Below are positions 8,679 through 18,589 of a stretch of DNA of 64,000 bases, piece after piece. Within the stretch, counting starts at the first letter, position 1. Each line of letters starts with the position of its first letter. The translations under genes were made by a program, and so were the position numbers. The stretch comes from Burkholderia cenocepacia (GTDB taxonomy: Bacteria > Pseudomonadota > Gammaproteobacteria > Burkholderiales > Burkholderiaceae): positions 186,001 to 250,000 of the forward strand of contig NZ_CP060039.1 in assembly GCF_014211915.1 (NCBI RefSeq), written 5' to 3'. A model generated the notes under the pieces. That model made no database searches. It was not told the origin of the DNA and saw nothing but the letters and a program-made list of their open reading frames with translations.

Positions 8679-9635
8679 CTACGCGGCGGCACGCTCCAGC
8701 GCGTCGATGAACATCGCGGCGACGTCGAAGCCCGTCTGCTCCATGATCTCGCGGAAGCACGTCGGGCTCGTGACGTTCACCTCGGTCAGCCAGTCGCCGA
8801 TCGCGTCGAGCCCGACCAGCAGCAGCCCGCGCGACGCCAGCACGGGCCCGAGCGTGTCGGCGATCTCGCGGTCGCGGGCCGTCAGCGGCTGCGCGACGCC
8901 GAGCCCGCCCGCGGCGAGATTGCCGCGCACCTCGCTGCCCTGCGGAATCCGCGCGAGCGAATACGGCACCGGCTCGCCGCCGATCAGCAGGATGCGCTTG
9001 TCGCCGGCCTTGATCTCGGGAATGAACTTCTGCGCCATCACCGAGCGCGTGCCGTCGTGGCTCAGCATCTCGACGATCGAGCCGAGGTTCATGCCGTCCG
9101 GCTTCACGCGGAACACGCCCATCCCGCCCATCCCGTCGAGCGGCTTCAGGATCACGTCGCCATGCTCGGCGTGGAACGCGCGCAGCCGTTTCGCGTCGCG
9201 CGTGACGAGCGTCGGTGCGACGAACTGCGGAAACTCGCCGATCGCGAGCTTCTCCGAATGGTCGCGGATCGACTGCGCCTTGTTGAACACGCGCGCACCC
9301 GCACGCTCGGCCAGCTCGAGCAGCCACGTCGACGTCACGTACTCCATGTCGAACGGCGGGTCCTTGCGCATCAGCACCGCGCCGAACGATTCGAGACGGC
9401 GCGCGTCGACCGGGCCCGCTTCGAACCAGGTGTCGCGATGCAGGTCGTCCAGCTCGCCGACGAACGTGATGCGCCGCACGTCGGCCTCGACGGCCGAGCC
9501 CGTCCACGCGAGATGGCGCGGTTCGCACGCGTACACCGCATGCCCGCGCCGGGCGGCCTCCGCCATCATCGCGTAGGTCGAATCCTTGTAGATCTTGAAA
9601 TGCTCGAGCGGGTCGGCGATAAAAAGAATGTCCAT
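8679..9635 (-). CDS. gshB: Glutathione synthetase
   Basis: Ligates glycine to gamma-glutamylcysteine with ATP, the last step of glutathione synthesis. The 318-residue protein has the ATP-grasp features of GshB: MDILFIADPLEHFKIYKDST at the N-terminus, VLMRKDPPFDMEYV, VILKPLDGMGGMGVF (glycine-rich ATP loop), and LTEVNVTSPTCFREI at the metal-binding end. It starts 27 bp after gshA, so both enzymes of the pathway are co-transcribed. Confidence 0.96.
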   Translation of the reverse strand: MDILFIADPLEHFKIYKDSTYAMMAEAARRGHAVYACEPRHLAWTGSAVEADVRRITFVGELDDLHRDTWFEAGPVDARRLESFGAVLMRKDPPFDMEYVTSTWLLELAERAGARVFNKAQSIRDHSEKLAIGEFPQFVAPTLVTRDAKRLRAFHAEHGDVILKPLDGMGGMGVFRVKPDGMNLGSIVEMLSHDGTRSVMAQKFIPEIKAGDKRILLIGGEPVPYSLARIPQGSEVRGNLAAGGLGVAQPLTARDREIADTLGPVLASRGLLLVGLDAIGDWLTEVNVTSPTCFREIMEQTGFDVAAMFIDALERAAA

Positions 9636-9662
9636 GCGGGTCCTGTACGTAGCGAAGGTCCG

Positions 9663-10952
9663 TTACACCTGGATGGCTTCGGGATCGGTCTTTTCCAGTT
9701 CGATCGACGACGCGATCAGCGACAGCCGCGCGACGACGCCGTACATGTAGAAACGGTTCGGCGGCGCGGCGCCCGGCTTCGCGCCCGCATCCGGCAGCGC
9801 GGTGTGCTCGAAGCCGAGCGGCACGTAGTGCATGCCGGGCGCGTTCAGGTTCTGGTCGCGCTCGCGGCCGCCGTGCGTGCGGTAGAAGCCGCCGACCACG
9901 TAGCGGTCGATCATGTACACGACCGGCTCGGCCACTTCGTCGCCGACGCGCTCGAACGTGTAGACGCCTTCCTGCACGATCACGTCGCGCACCGCGAGGC
10001 CGGCCTTCGATTCGGCCATCTGCGCGCGCTCGGCCTTCGTCATGCGGCCGATCTCGGCCGCGTCGTGCACGGTCATCACGCCACGGCCTGCGGTGCCCGC
10101 GTCGGCCTTCACGACGACGTACGGCTTCTCGCTGATCCCGTATTCGCGATACTTGCGCGCGATCTTCTTCAGCACGCCGTCGATCGCGTCGGCGAGCGCC
10201 TGCTCGCCCTCATGCGCCTGCCAGTCGACGCCTTCCACGTGCGCGAAATACGGATTCACCATCCACGGATCGACGCCGACCATCTTCGCGAACTTCTTCG
10301 CGACGTCGTCGTAGCACGAGAAATGCGTCGACTTGCGGCGCACGGCCCAGCCCGCGTGCAGCGGCGGCAGCAGGTACTGCTCGTGCAGGTTTTCCAGCAC
10401 GGCCGGAATGCCGGCCGACAGGTCGTTGTTCAGCAGGATCGAGCACGGATCGAAATTCTTCAGGCCGAGGCGGCGCTGCGAACGCTCGAGCGGTTCGAGC
10501 ACGATCTTCTGGCCGTCGGCCAGCGTGATCGGCGTCATGTCGGTGATGCTCGGGTCGAGCGAGCCGAAGCGCACGTTCAGGCCGGCCTGGCGCATGATCG
10601 TCGCGAGGCGCGCGACGTTTTCCAGGTAGAACGCGTTGCGGGTCGGCAGCTCGGGAATCACGAGCAGATTCTTCGCGTCCGGGCAGATCTTCTCGATTGC
10701 GGCCATCGCGGCCTGCACGGCGAGCGGCAGCACTTCGGACGGCAGATTGTTGAACGCGCCGGGAAACAGGTTCGCGTCGACGGGCGCCAGCTTGAAGCCG
10801 GCATTGCGCAGGTCCACCGAACAATAGAACGGCGGGGTGTGTTCCTGCCATTCGAGCCTGAACCAGCGTTCGATCGCAGGCGTCGCGTCGAGGATCTTCT
10901 GCTCGAGTTCGAGCAGCGGACCGTTCAACGCGGTAACGAGGTGGGGAACCAT
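9663..10952 (-). CDS. gshA: Glutamate-cysteine ligase (proteobacterial GshA, ~430-residue type)
   Basis: Catalyses the first step of glutathione synthesis. The 429-residue product is colinear with the short GshA family of betaproteobacteria, not the 518-residue E. coli enzyme: it begins MVPHLVTALNGPLLELEQKI and contains VDLRNAGFKLAPVDANLFPG and KADAGTAGRGVMTVHDAAEI. It is the first gene of gshA-gshB. The upstream gap contains the amtB terminator; I see no clear promoter motif. Confidence 0.92.
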   Translation of the reverse strand: MVPHLVTALNGPLLELEQKILDATPAIERWFRLEWQEHTPPFYCSVDLRNAGFKLAPVDANLFPGAFNNLPSEVLPLAVQAAMAAIEKICPDAKNLLVIPELPTRNAFYLENVARLATIMRQAGLNVRFGSLDPSITDMTPITLADGQKIVLEPLERSQRRLGLKNFDPCSILLNNDLSAGIPAVLENLHEQYLLPPLHAGWAVRRKSTHFSCYDDVAKKFAKMVGVDPWMVNPYFAHVEGVDWQAHEGEQALADAIDGVLKKIARKYREYGISEKPYVVVKADAGTAGRGVMTVHDAAEIGRMTKAERAQMAESKAGLAVRDVIVQEGVYTFERVGDEVAEPVVYMIDRYVVGGFYRTHGGRERDQNLNAPGMHYVPLGFEHTALPDAGAKPGAAPPNRFYMYGVVARLSLIASSIELEKTDPEAIQV

Positions 10953-11110
10953 GAATCACTCGCGAGCGGGAGAATGAAGATTGTAGAGCAATTGCCTTGC
11001 CCATTTGGGGATTGTTCCCGGCTTCGCAAGGATATCGAGGAACTTTTCGGCTATTGACCCGATAGAGTGAAGGGTTATCCGCTACGGCAGCGGGTGACAG
11101 GAGAAAAAAA

Positions 11111-11129
11111 GCCCGCCGGGTAGGCGGGC
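11111..11129 (-). terminator. Intrinsic terminator of glnK-amtB
   Basis: A stem GCCCGCC / GGCGGGC with a short GGGTA loop is followed on the minus strand by seven T. It lies 67 bp beyond the amtB stop. Confidence 0.85.
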
Positions 11130-11195
11130 CGAAGTCGCTGCGCTCATTCGGAGCGGGCGCCGTCATCGCGGCGGCCCGCCGTTGATTCGTGTGAC

Positions 11196-12698
11196 TTATT
11201 CCACGTGCTCGCCGTGCAGGATCACGTCGAGACCTTCGCGCTCTTCCTCTTCGGTCACGCGCAGGCCGATCGTCAGGTCGATCAGCTTCAGCAGCACGAA
11301 GCTCAGCACGCCGCTGTAGACCAGCGTGATCAGCACGCCCTTGGCCTGCAGCAGCAGGCTGCCGTCGAAGCCGCCGATGTCCTTGACCGCGAATACGCCC
11401 GTCAGCAGTGCGCCGAGAATCCCGCCGATGCCGTGCACGCCGAACGCGTCGAGCGAATCGTCGTAGCCGAGCTTGGATTTGAGCCAGGTTGCCGACCAGA
11501 AGCAGACGACGCCCGCCGCGATACCGATCACCAGTGCGCCCGCCACGCCGACGAAACCGGCGGCCGGCGTGATCGCCACGAGACCCGCGACCGCGCCCGA
11601 CACGATGCCGAGCACCGACGGCTTGCCCTTCGCGATCCACTCGGCAAACATCCAGCCGAGCGCCGCGCAGGCGGTCGCCACTTGCGTGGTCAGCATCGCG
11701 AAGCCGGCACGGCCGTCGGCCGCGACCGCGGAGCCCGCGTTGAAGCCGAACCAGCCGACCCACAGCATCGAGCCGCCGATCATCGTCAGCACCAGGTTGT
11801 GCGGCGCCATCGATTCACGGCCGTAGCCGACGCGCTTGCCGAGCACGAGGCACGACACGAGGCCCGCGATACCGGCGTTGATGTGCACCACCGTGCCGCC
11901 CGCGAAGTCGAGCACGCCGTCGGCCGACAGCCAGCCGGTCGGCTCCCACACCATGTGTGCGATCGGCACATAGACGATCAGCGACCAGAGCGTCATGAAC
12001 ACGAGCATCGCCGAGAACTTCATCCGGTCGGCGAACGCGCCGCAGATCAGCGCCGGCGTGATGATCGCGAACGTCATCTGGTAGACGAAGTAGACCGATT
12101 CCGGAATCGTCGACGCGAGATGGCTGACGGTCAGCGTCGTCGCCTTGTCGCCCTTGATGTAGTTCATGCCGTGCAGGAATGCACGCGACAGCCCGCCGAT
12201 GAAGCCGTTGCCCGGCGTGAACGCGAGGCTGTAGCCGACCACCGTCCACAGCACCGTGATCACCGCGGTGATCGCGAAGCTCTGCATCACGGTCGCGAGC
12301 ACGTTCTTCTTGCGGACCATGCCCGCGTAGAACAGCGCGAGGCCGGGGATCGTCATGAACAGCACGAGCGCGGTGGACGTCAGCATCCACGCGGTATCGC
12401 CCGCGCTGATCTTCGACGAATCGACCGAGAACGGGGCGGTGGGCGCGGCCGGGGCGGCCGGCGCGGACGCGGCGGCGGCAGCCGATGCGTCGGCCGTGCC
12501 CGAAGCCGGTGCGGCAGCGGCGGATGCGTCGGCGGCCGGCGCCGAAGCGGCCGGTGCAGCGGCGGCCGATGCGTCGGAAGCGGTGGCGGCGGGCGCGGAA
12601 GCTGCCGCGGCGGACGCCGCGTCGTCGGCGAGCGCGGAGCCGACGCCGGTCGCGATCAGCGAACCGGCCATCAGCAGGGACATCAGAAGTTTTCGCAT
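11196..12698 (-). CDS. amtB: Ammonium transporter
   Basis: Inner-membrane trimeric ammonium channel with about 11 transmembrane helices after a cleaved signal peptide (MRKLLMSLLMAGSLIATGVG). The pore twin-histidine motifs are visible as GTVVHINAGIAGLV and FGVHGIGGILGALL. At 500 residues it is about 70 longer than E. coli AmtB, because residues ~25-90 form an Ala/Ser/Asp/Pro low-complexity stretch before the first pore helix. It follows glnK by 37 bp, the classic operon in which GlnK plugs AmtB when nitrogen is plentiful. Confidence 0.95.
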   Translation of the reverse strand: MRKLLMSLLMAGSLIATGVGSALADDAASAAAASAPAATASDASAAAAPAASAPAADASAAAAPASGTADASAAAAASAPAAPAAPTAPFSVDSSKISAGDTAWMLTSTALVLFMTIPGLALFYAGMVRKKNVLATVMQSFAITAVITVLWTVVGYSLAFTPGNGFIGGLSRAFLHGMNYIKGDKATTLTVSHLASTIPESVYFVYQMTFAIITPALICGAFADRMKFSAMLVFMTLWSLIVYVPIAHMVWEPTGWLSADGVLDFAGGTVVHINAGIAGLVSCLVLGKRVGYGRESMAPHNLVLTMIGGSMLWVGWFGFNAGSAVAADGRAGFAMLTTQVATACAALGWMFAEWIAKGKPSVLGIVSGAVAGLVAITPAAGFVGVAGALVIGIAAGVVCFWSATWLKSKLGYDDSLDAFGVHGIGGILGALLTGVFAVKDIGGFDGSLLLQAKGVLITLVYSGVLSFVLLKLIDLTIGLRVTEEEEREGLDVILHGEHVE

Positions 12699-12735
12699 CT
12701 TGGGTTTCCTCTTGTCGCTTGTCTTGTCTGTTCTG

Positions 12736-13272
<537 letters not shown>

Positions 13273-13397
13273 CTAGAGTGCACGCACGTCCCGGATCGCC
13301 GGGCCATTCACCCATGCGGGCGCCATGCCCGGAATTCGCGCCCCGCGCGCACCATTTCCGGTCATGCGTGCATCATGGGCACGTACGCAACTGAAGA

Positions 13398-13414
13398 TGC
13401 ACATTTTTTGTGCA
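13398..13414. promoter_or_regulatory. Putative NtrC-binding site
   Basis: The sequence TGCACATTTTTTGTGCA is a 17-bp dyad with perfect TGCAC/GTGCA arms, as in the enterobacterial NtrC consensus (TGCAC-N7-GTGCA). It lies about 280 bp upstream of the predicted glnK start site and 16 bp before the ubiK start codon. Only one strong site is seen, so assignment is tentative. Confidence 0.5.
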
Positions 13415-13429
13415 AGGAAGGGGAATCAC

Positions 13430-13681
13430 ATGAAGCAACCCAGCGACGTTTTCAACGATCTGCAGTCGCGCGTCAGCGATTTGCTGAAAAACTCGCCGGC
13501 CAAGGACGTCGAGCGCAACGTGAAAGCCATGCTGTCGCAAGGCTTCTCGAAGCTCGATCTCGTCACGCGCGAGGAATTCGACACCCAGGCGCAGGTGCTC
13601 GCCCGCACCCGCGTGCGCCTCGAGGAACTCGAAAAGCGCGTCGCCGAACTCGAGCAGAAGCTCGCGGCCCCGCAGGCCTGA
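13430..13681 (+). CDS. ubiK: Ubiquinone biosynthesis accessory factor UbiK (BMFP family)
   Basis: Small cytoplasmic factor needed for efficient aerobic ubiquinone synthesis. The 83-residue product starts MKQPSDVFNDLQSRVSDLL and ends in a coiled coil (RVRLEELEKRVAELEQKL), the family signature of membrane-fusogenic BMFP proteins. The ATG at 13430 has AAGGAAGGGG just upstream and is preferred over the in-frame start at 13325, which adds unrelated residues. It is divergent from glnK-amtB; this neighbourhood is common in Burkholderia relatives. Confidence 0.9.
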   Translation: MKQPSDVFNDLQSRVSDLLKNSPAKDVERNVKAMLSQGFSKLDLVTREEFDTQAQVLARTRVRLEELEKRVAELEQKLAAPQA

Positions 13682-13691
13682 CGCTCCACCC

Positions 13692-13722
13692 GGGTGCGGG
13701 CCGCGTCGTGCGGCCCGCACCC
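13692..13722 (+). terminator. Hairpin after ubiK
   Basis: A perfect 13-bp stem GGGTGCGGGCCGC / GCGGCCCGCACCC with a GTCGT loop begins 11 bp after the ubiK stop. There is no T-run, but the stem is very stable. Confidence 0.6.
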
Positions 13723-13750
13723 GCCACCTTCCGCCACGCTTCGTCGTCCG

Positions 13751-13801
13751 TCGTTCTTCGCTGCACCTCGCTCTTCGCTGTCCATCGCTCTTCGCAGTTC
13801 G
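13751..13801 (+). repeat. Three imperfect 17-bp tandem repeats
   Basis: Three consecutive 17-base units begin TCGTTCTTCGCTG, TCGCTCTTCGCTG and TCGCTCTTCGCAG; a decayed fourth unit follows (TCGTTCCGCAA). The pyrimidine-rich tract lies in the 243-bp gap between ubiK and comM. No function can be assigned. Confidence 0.55.
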
Positions 13802-13924
13802 TCGTTCCGCAACACCTCGTTCTTTCCCCGCGCCACGCCGGCAAGCGCGCACCCGATTCCTCCGATTCCCGCGGCATGCGGCCCCCAACGGCCGTCGTCC
13901 GCCTGCTTTTACAGGAGCCTCGCC

Positions 13925-15529
13925 ATGTCGCTCGCCGTGGTGCGCAGTCGCGCGCCCGCCTCCGGCCGCGCGCCGGACGTCACCGTCGAAGTCCATCTCG
14001 CCAACGGGTTGCCGTCGTTCTCGATCGTCGGCCTGCCCGATCTCGAAGTCCGCGAAAGCCGCGAGCGCGTGCGCGCCGCGCTGCAGAACTGCGGGTTCGA
14101 ATTCCCGGTGCGCCGCATCACCGTCAATCTCGCGCCGGCCGATCTGCCAAAGGAATCGGGCCGCTTCGATTTGCCGATCGCGCTCGGCATCCTCGCCGCG
14201 AACGGCCAGATCCCGGCCGACGCGCTGGCCGGCCGCGAATTCGCCGGTGAGCTGTCGCTGACGGGCGCACTGCGGCCGATGCGCGGCGCGTTCGCGATGG
14301 CGTGCGGCGCCGCGCGGGATTGGCGCACGGAGGCGTCCGGCGCGGGCCTCGCCGGCGGCCCGGGCCTGGATGGCGGCGAGACGCGCGCTTGCACCGCGAC
14401 GTCGCGCTCGCCCGAGTTGTACCTGCCGCTCGACAGCGCCGCCGAGGCCGCGCTCGTGCCGGGCGTGACCGTATTCGGTGCACGCGACCTGCCCGCGCTG
14501 TGCGCGCACCTCGCCGATGCGCCGGACGGGCGGCTCGCGCCGGTCGCGGCGCCCTGCCTCGACGGCCTGCCGGCACCCGCCGCGCCCGACCTCGCGGACG
14601 TCGTCGGCCAGCGCGGCGCCCGGCGCGCGCTGGAAGTCGCGGCTGCAGGCGGCCATCACATGCTGATGGTCGGCCCGCCCGGCGCCGGCAAGTCCATGCT
14701 GGCCGCGCGCCTCGCCGGGCTGCTGCCGCCGCTGACCGACGACGAGGCGCTGATCTCGGCCGCGCTGCTGTCCGCGAGCCGGCTCGGCTTCTCGCCCGCG
14801 CAGTGGCGCCGCCGGCCGTTCCGCGCACCGCACCACTCGTCGAGCGCCACCGCGCTGGTGGGCGGCCGCAATCCGCCGCAGCCGGGCGAAATCACGCTCG
14901 CGCACCTTGGCGTGCTGTTTCTCGACGAACTGCCGGAATTCGACCGGCACGTACTGGAAATGCTGCGCGAGCCGCTCGAAGCCGGCCGCATCACGATCTC
15001 GCGCGCGGCCCAGCAGGCCGACTTCCCCGCCGCATGCCAGTTGATCGCCGCGATGAATCCGTGCCCGTGCGGCTGGCACGGCGATCCGTCCGGGCGCTGC
15101 CGCTGCTCGCCGGACGTGGCCGCCCGCTATCTGCGCAAACTGTCGGGGCCGCTGCTCGATCGCATCGACATCCAGATCGACCTGCCCGCGCTGTCGCCGG
15201 CGGAACTCGCGACGCGCGCGACGGCGCCCGGCGAGCCGAGCGCGGCGGTGGCCGCCCGGGTCGCACAGGCGCGTGCGCTGCAGCTCGCTCGGCAGGGCAA
15301 GACGAATCACATGCTGAGCGGCCGCGAAACCGACGACCTGTGCCGGCCCACCGACGAAGGCGAGCGATTGCTGCGCGAGGCCGGCGAGCGCTTCGGGTGG
15401 TCGGCGCGCGCGTATTTCCGCGTGCTGAAAGTCGCGCGGACGATCGCCGACCTGGCCGGCGACCCGCTGCCGACGGCCGCGCAGATCGCCGAGGCGATCC
15501 GCTACAGGCGTGCGCTGACGGCGCTGTGA
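13925..15529 (+). CDS. comM: ComM/YifB-family Mg-chelatase-like AAA+ ATPase
   Basis: Hexameric helicase-like ATPase that promotes branch migration during natural transformation in species where it has been tested. The 534-residue product begins MSLAVVRSRAPASGRAPDV, has the N-terminal Lon-like fold (IVGLPDLEVRESRERVRAAL), Walker A VGPPGAGKSML, Walker B LFLDELPEF, the HHSSSATALVGG and NPCPCGW motifs, and a C-terminal Mg-chelatase domain. Compared with usual YifB proteins there is a Gly/Ala-rich insertion around residues 129-160. The ATG at 13925 is preceded by CAGGAGCC; upstream in-frame codons are not family-like. Confidence 0.93.
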   Translation: MSLAVVRSRAPASGRAPDVTVEVHLANGLPSFSIVGLPDLEVRESRERVRAALQNCGFEFPVRRITVNLAPADLPKESGRFDLPIALGILAANGQIPADALAGREFAGELSLTGALRPMRGAFAMACGAARDWRTEASGAGLAGGPGLDGGETRACTATSRSPELYLPLDSAAEAALVPGVTVFGARDLPALCAHLADAPDGRLAPVAAPCLDGLPAPAAPDLADVVGQRGARRALEVAAAGGHHMLMVGPPGAGKSMLAARLAGLLPPLTDDEALISAALLSASRLGFSPAQWRRRPFRAPHHSSSATALVGGRNPPQPGEITLAHLGVLFLDELPEFDRHVLEMLREPLEAGRITISRAAQQADFPAACQLIAAMNPCPCGWHGDPSGRCRCSPDVAARYLRKLSGPLLDRIDIQIDLPALSPAELATRATAPGEPSAAVAARVAQARALQLARQGKTNHMLSGRETDDLCRPTDEGERLLREAGERFGWSARAYFRVLKVARTIADLAGDPLPTAAQIAEAIRYRRALTAL

Positions 15530-15568
15530 GCGCGTTGGGAGGACAAAATCAGGCTGTCAAGACTTGAC

Positions 15569-15767
15569 TTATGCACAATTCCCCTAATCCGGCCCCGGAT
15601 CGCGGCTCGCCGCGGCCTTTGCCGGACGGAATGCGTATCCCGTTGTTTTGATTGATTTTTCTCAAAGGGCGAACGGGCGACCAAACGAGCCGGAAGGCCG
15701 TCCGGCGCGGCTTTGCGGGAAATCCGTGCGACTTTTCAACAAAGTTATCCACATGCGCTGTGGATAG
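15569..15767. other. Intergenic region with three DnaA-box-like sequences
   Basis: The 333-bp gap after comM holds TTATGCACA (15569-15577) and TTATCCACA (15745-15753), both exact to the E. coli consensus TTATNCACA, plus an inverted near-match (TGTGGATAG, 15759-15767) five bases from the second. Between them is a locally AT-rich stretch near 15645-15665. No replication gene is nearby, so a DnaA titration or regulatory site is a possibility, not a conclusion. No gene is evident in the gap. Confidence 0.5.
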
Positions 15768-15862
15768 CCGAAAAACCCTCGCAAAATCCGGCGATTAGCG
15801 TCGAAAGCTGCGAATGAACTTTCAGTTGCCGCTGCCTGTCGGAACGCCCTCGCCGGCCGCCG

Positions 15863-16435
15863 TCAATCAAGTTTGAACGAGCCGAAAAACTGGTCCAGCT
15901 GCTCCTGCGCAAGCGGCCCGTCAGCGATCACGACGGCCTGGTATGCGTGCCGGCCGCGCGCGGCGAGCCGCGCGACGATCGTCTTGCGTGCACGATCGCC
16001 GCCGGCGGCAGCCCCCGCGATACGCAGTTCGAGCCCGTTCACCGCGCCGCCGGCCGCGAGCGGCACGGGCACCGAGGCCGTCTGCGGCGCGCCGTCGAGG
16101 TTGCGCGACAGCCCCGCGCGCAGGAAGTCGAGCGCCGTGCGACGCGTGTCGTCGCGGTCATCGGGCAGCGTCAGCGTGCCGACCGCGAACACCGCGCCGT
16201 CAACGTGTGCGGCCTGCATCCGCATCGGCATCGACGTGCCGCCGAGCGCCACCGGCTGCTCCTCGACGGTCGGCTTCGCCGGCAGGTCGATCGTGTAGCC
16301 GGCATCGTTGTGCAGCGTGCGCCAGTCGTACGACGGCGAGCATGCGGCCAGCGCAGCGCTCATGCAGGCCAGCGCGGCGAAGTGTCGCAGCGGGCGAAAA
16401 AGGGGGCGCAACGAATCGGGGACTTCCTTCGGCAT
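15863..16435 (-). CDS. Putative lipoprotein of unknown function
   Basis: A 190-residue protein that I do not recognise. With the ATG at 16435 it starts MPKEVPDSLRPLFRPLRHF and has a lipoprotein signal ending LAAC, so it is probably lipid-anchored facing the periplasm. The mature part includes YDWRTLHNDAGYTIDLPAKPTV and a C-terminal GPLAQEQLDQFFGSFKLD, resembling proteins that carry a small alpha/beta domain often seen with a C-terminal FFxSF motif. A GATAAT element at 16464-16469 supports this start over upstream in-frame ATGs. It is divergent from the TlpA gene. Confidence 0.75.
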   Translation of the reverse strand: MPKEVPDSLRPLFRPLRHFAALACMSAALAACSPSYDWRTLHNDAGYTIDLPAKPTVEEQPVALGGTSMPMRMQAAHVDGAVFAVGTLTLPDDRDDTRRTALDFLRAGLSRNLDGAPQTASVPVPLAAGGAVNGLELRIAGAAAGGDRARKTIVARLAARGRHAYQAVVIADGPLAQEQLDQFFGSFKLD

Positions 16436-16463
16436 GGCGTGGATCGCGGCAGGCAAAACGGCC

Positions 16464-16469
16464 ATTATC
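16464..16469 (-). promoter_or_regulatory. Possible -10 element for the lipoprotein gene
   Basis: The minus strand reads GATAAT 29 bp before the ATG at 16435. No good -35 is seen. Confidence 0.35.
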
Positions 16470-16527
16470 CGCCGAACCTGAAAACCGGGATGCGGGGTCG
16501 CCGCCGGTGCGCGCGCCGCATTCGCGC

Positions 16528-16533
16528 TAAAAT
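16528..16533 (+). promoter_or_regulatory. Possible -10 element for the TlpA gene
   Basis: TAAAAT lies 60 bp upstream of the TlpA ATG in the divergent gap. No clear -35 is visible. Confidence 0.35.
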
Positions 16534-16592
16534 GAGCGCCGAATTTCGACGTCCTTTGCATCGATCCGCGTCATCGACTCCGAGAGCACCAG

Positions 16593-17129
16593 ATGAACAC
16601 CACGCCTCCCGCCCGCCGCAGTACCGGCCCCGTCCGCTATATCGTCGCGGCCGCCGTCGTCGCGGCGATCGCCGTCGCCGGCTTCTTCGCGTTCAACGGC
16701 AAGTCCAGCGTGCCGGACGCGACCTTCACGCTGCTGTCGGGCCAGAAGGTCTCGACCGGCGGCGACCTGAAGGGCAAGGTCTATCTCGTGAATTTCTGGG
16801 CGACCAGTTGCGCGACCTGCATGCAGGAAATGCCGCAGATGGTCGACACCTACAATCGCTTCAAGGGCCAGGGGCTGGAATTCGTCGCGGTCGCGATGAA
16901 CTACGATCCGCCGATGTACGTCGCGAACTATGCGCAGACGCGCCAGTTGCCGTTCAAGGTCGCGCTCGACGACGGCAGCGTCGCGAAGCAGTTCGGCAAC
17001 GTGCAACTCACGCCGACGACCTTCGTCGTCGACAAGGACGGCAAGATCCTGAAGCGCTACGTCGGCGCGCCGCAATTCGCGGAACTCGACGCGCTGCTCA
17101 AGAAGGCGCTCGACGGCAACGCGGCCTGA
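16593..17129 (+). CDS. TlpA/ResA-type membrane-anchored thioredoxin
   Basis: A 178-residue thiol-disulfide oxidoreductase with one N-terminal transmembrane helix (YIVAAAVVAAIAVAGFFAF, residues ~16-34) and a periplasmic thioredoxin fold. The active site is CATC within NFWATSCATCMQEMP; cis-proline lies in TPTTFVVD. Such proteins act in cytochrome maturation or as general periplasmic reductants; no cytochrome genes are nearby to decide. A branched terminator follows and also faces the dctD stop. Confidence 0.88.
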   Translation: MNTTPPARRSTGPVRYIVAAAVVAAIAVAGFFAFNGKSSVPDATFTLLSGQKVSTGGDLKGKVYLVNFWATSCATCMQEMPQMVDTYNRFKGQGLEFVAVAMNYDPPMYVANYAQTRQLPFKVALDDGSVAKQFGNVQLTPTTFVVDKDGKILKRYVGAPQFAELDALLKKALDGNAA

Positions 17130-17181
17130 GCGCCGCCGAATCGGATTCGAAGGGGCGCGCACCGCCTCTTTCGGTAAAACC

Positions 17182-17220
17182 ACGGACCGCATGACCGGGC
17201 ACCCCGGTTCCGCGGTCCGT
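17182..17220. terminator. Terminator shared by tlpA-like gene and dctD
   Basis: A 9-bp outer stem ACGGACCGC / GCGGTCCGT encloses a second small hairpin (ACCGGG...CCCGGT). TTTGCTTTT follows on the plus strand, giving an intrinsic terminator for the tlpA-like gene. It lies 7 bp from the dctD stop and may work in both directions. Confidence 0.7.
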
Positions 17221-17227
17221 TTGCTTT

Positions 17228-18589
<1,362 letters not shown>

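Noticed and set aside
13349..13365. A second NtrC-like half-site (GCACCATTTCCGG)
   Set aside because: Only one arm fits the consensus; the other arm has several mismatches.
15540..15800. A chromosomal replication origin at the DnaA-box cluster
   Set aside because: Only two exact boxes and one near-match, and no dnaA, dnaN, gidA, parAB or rpmH genes nearby.
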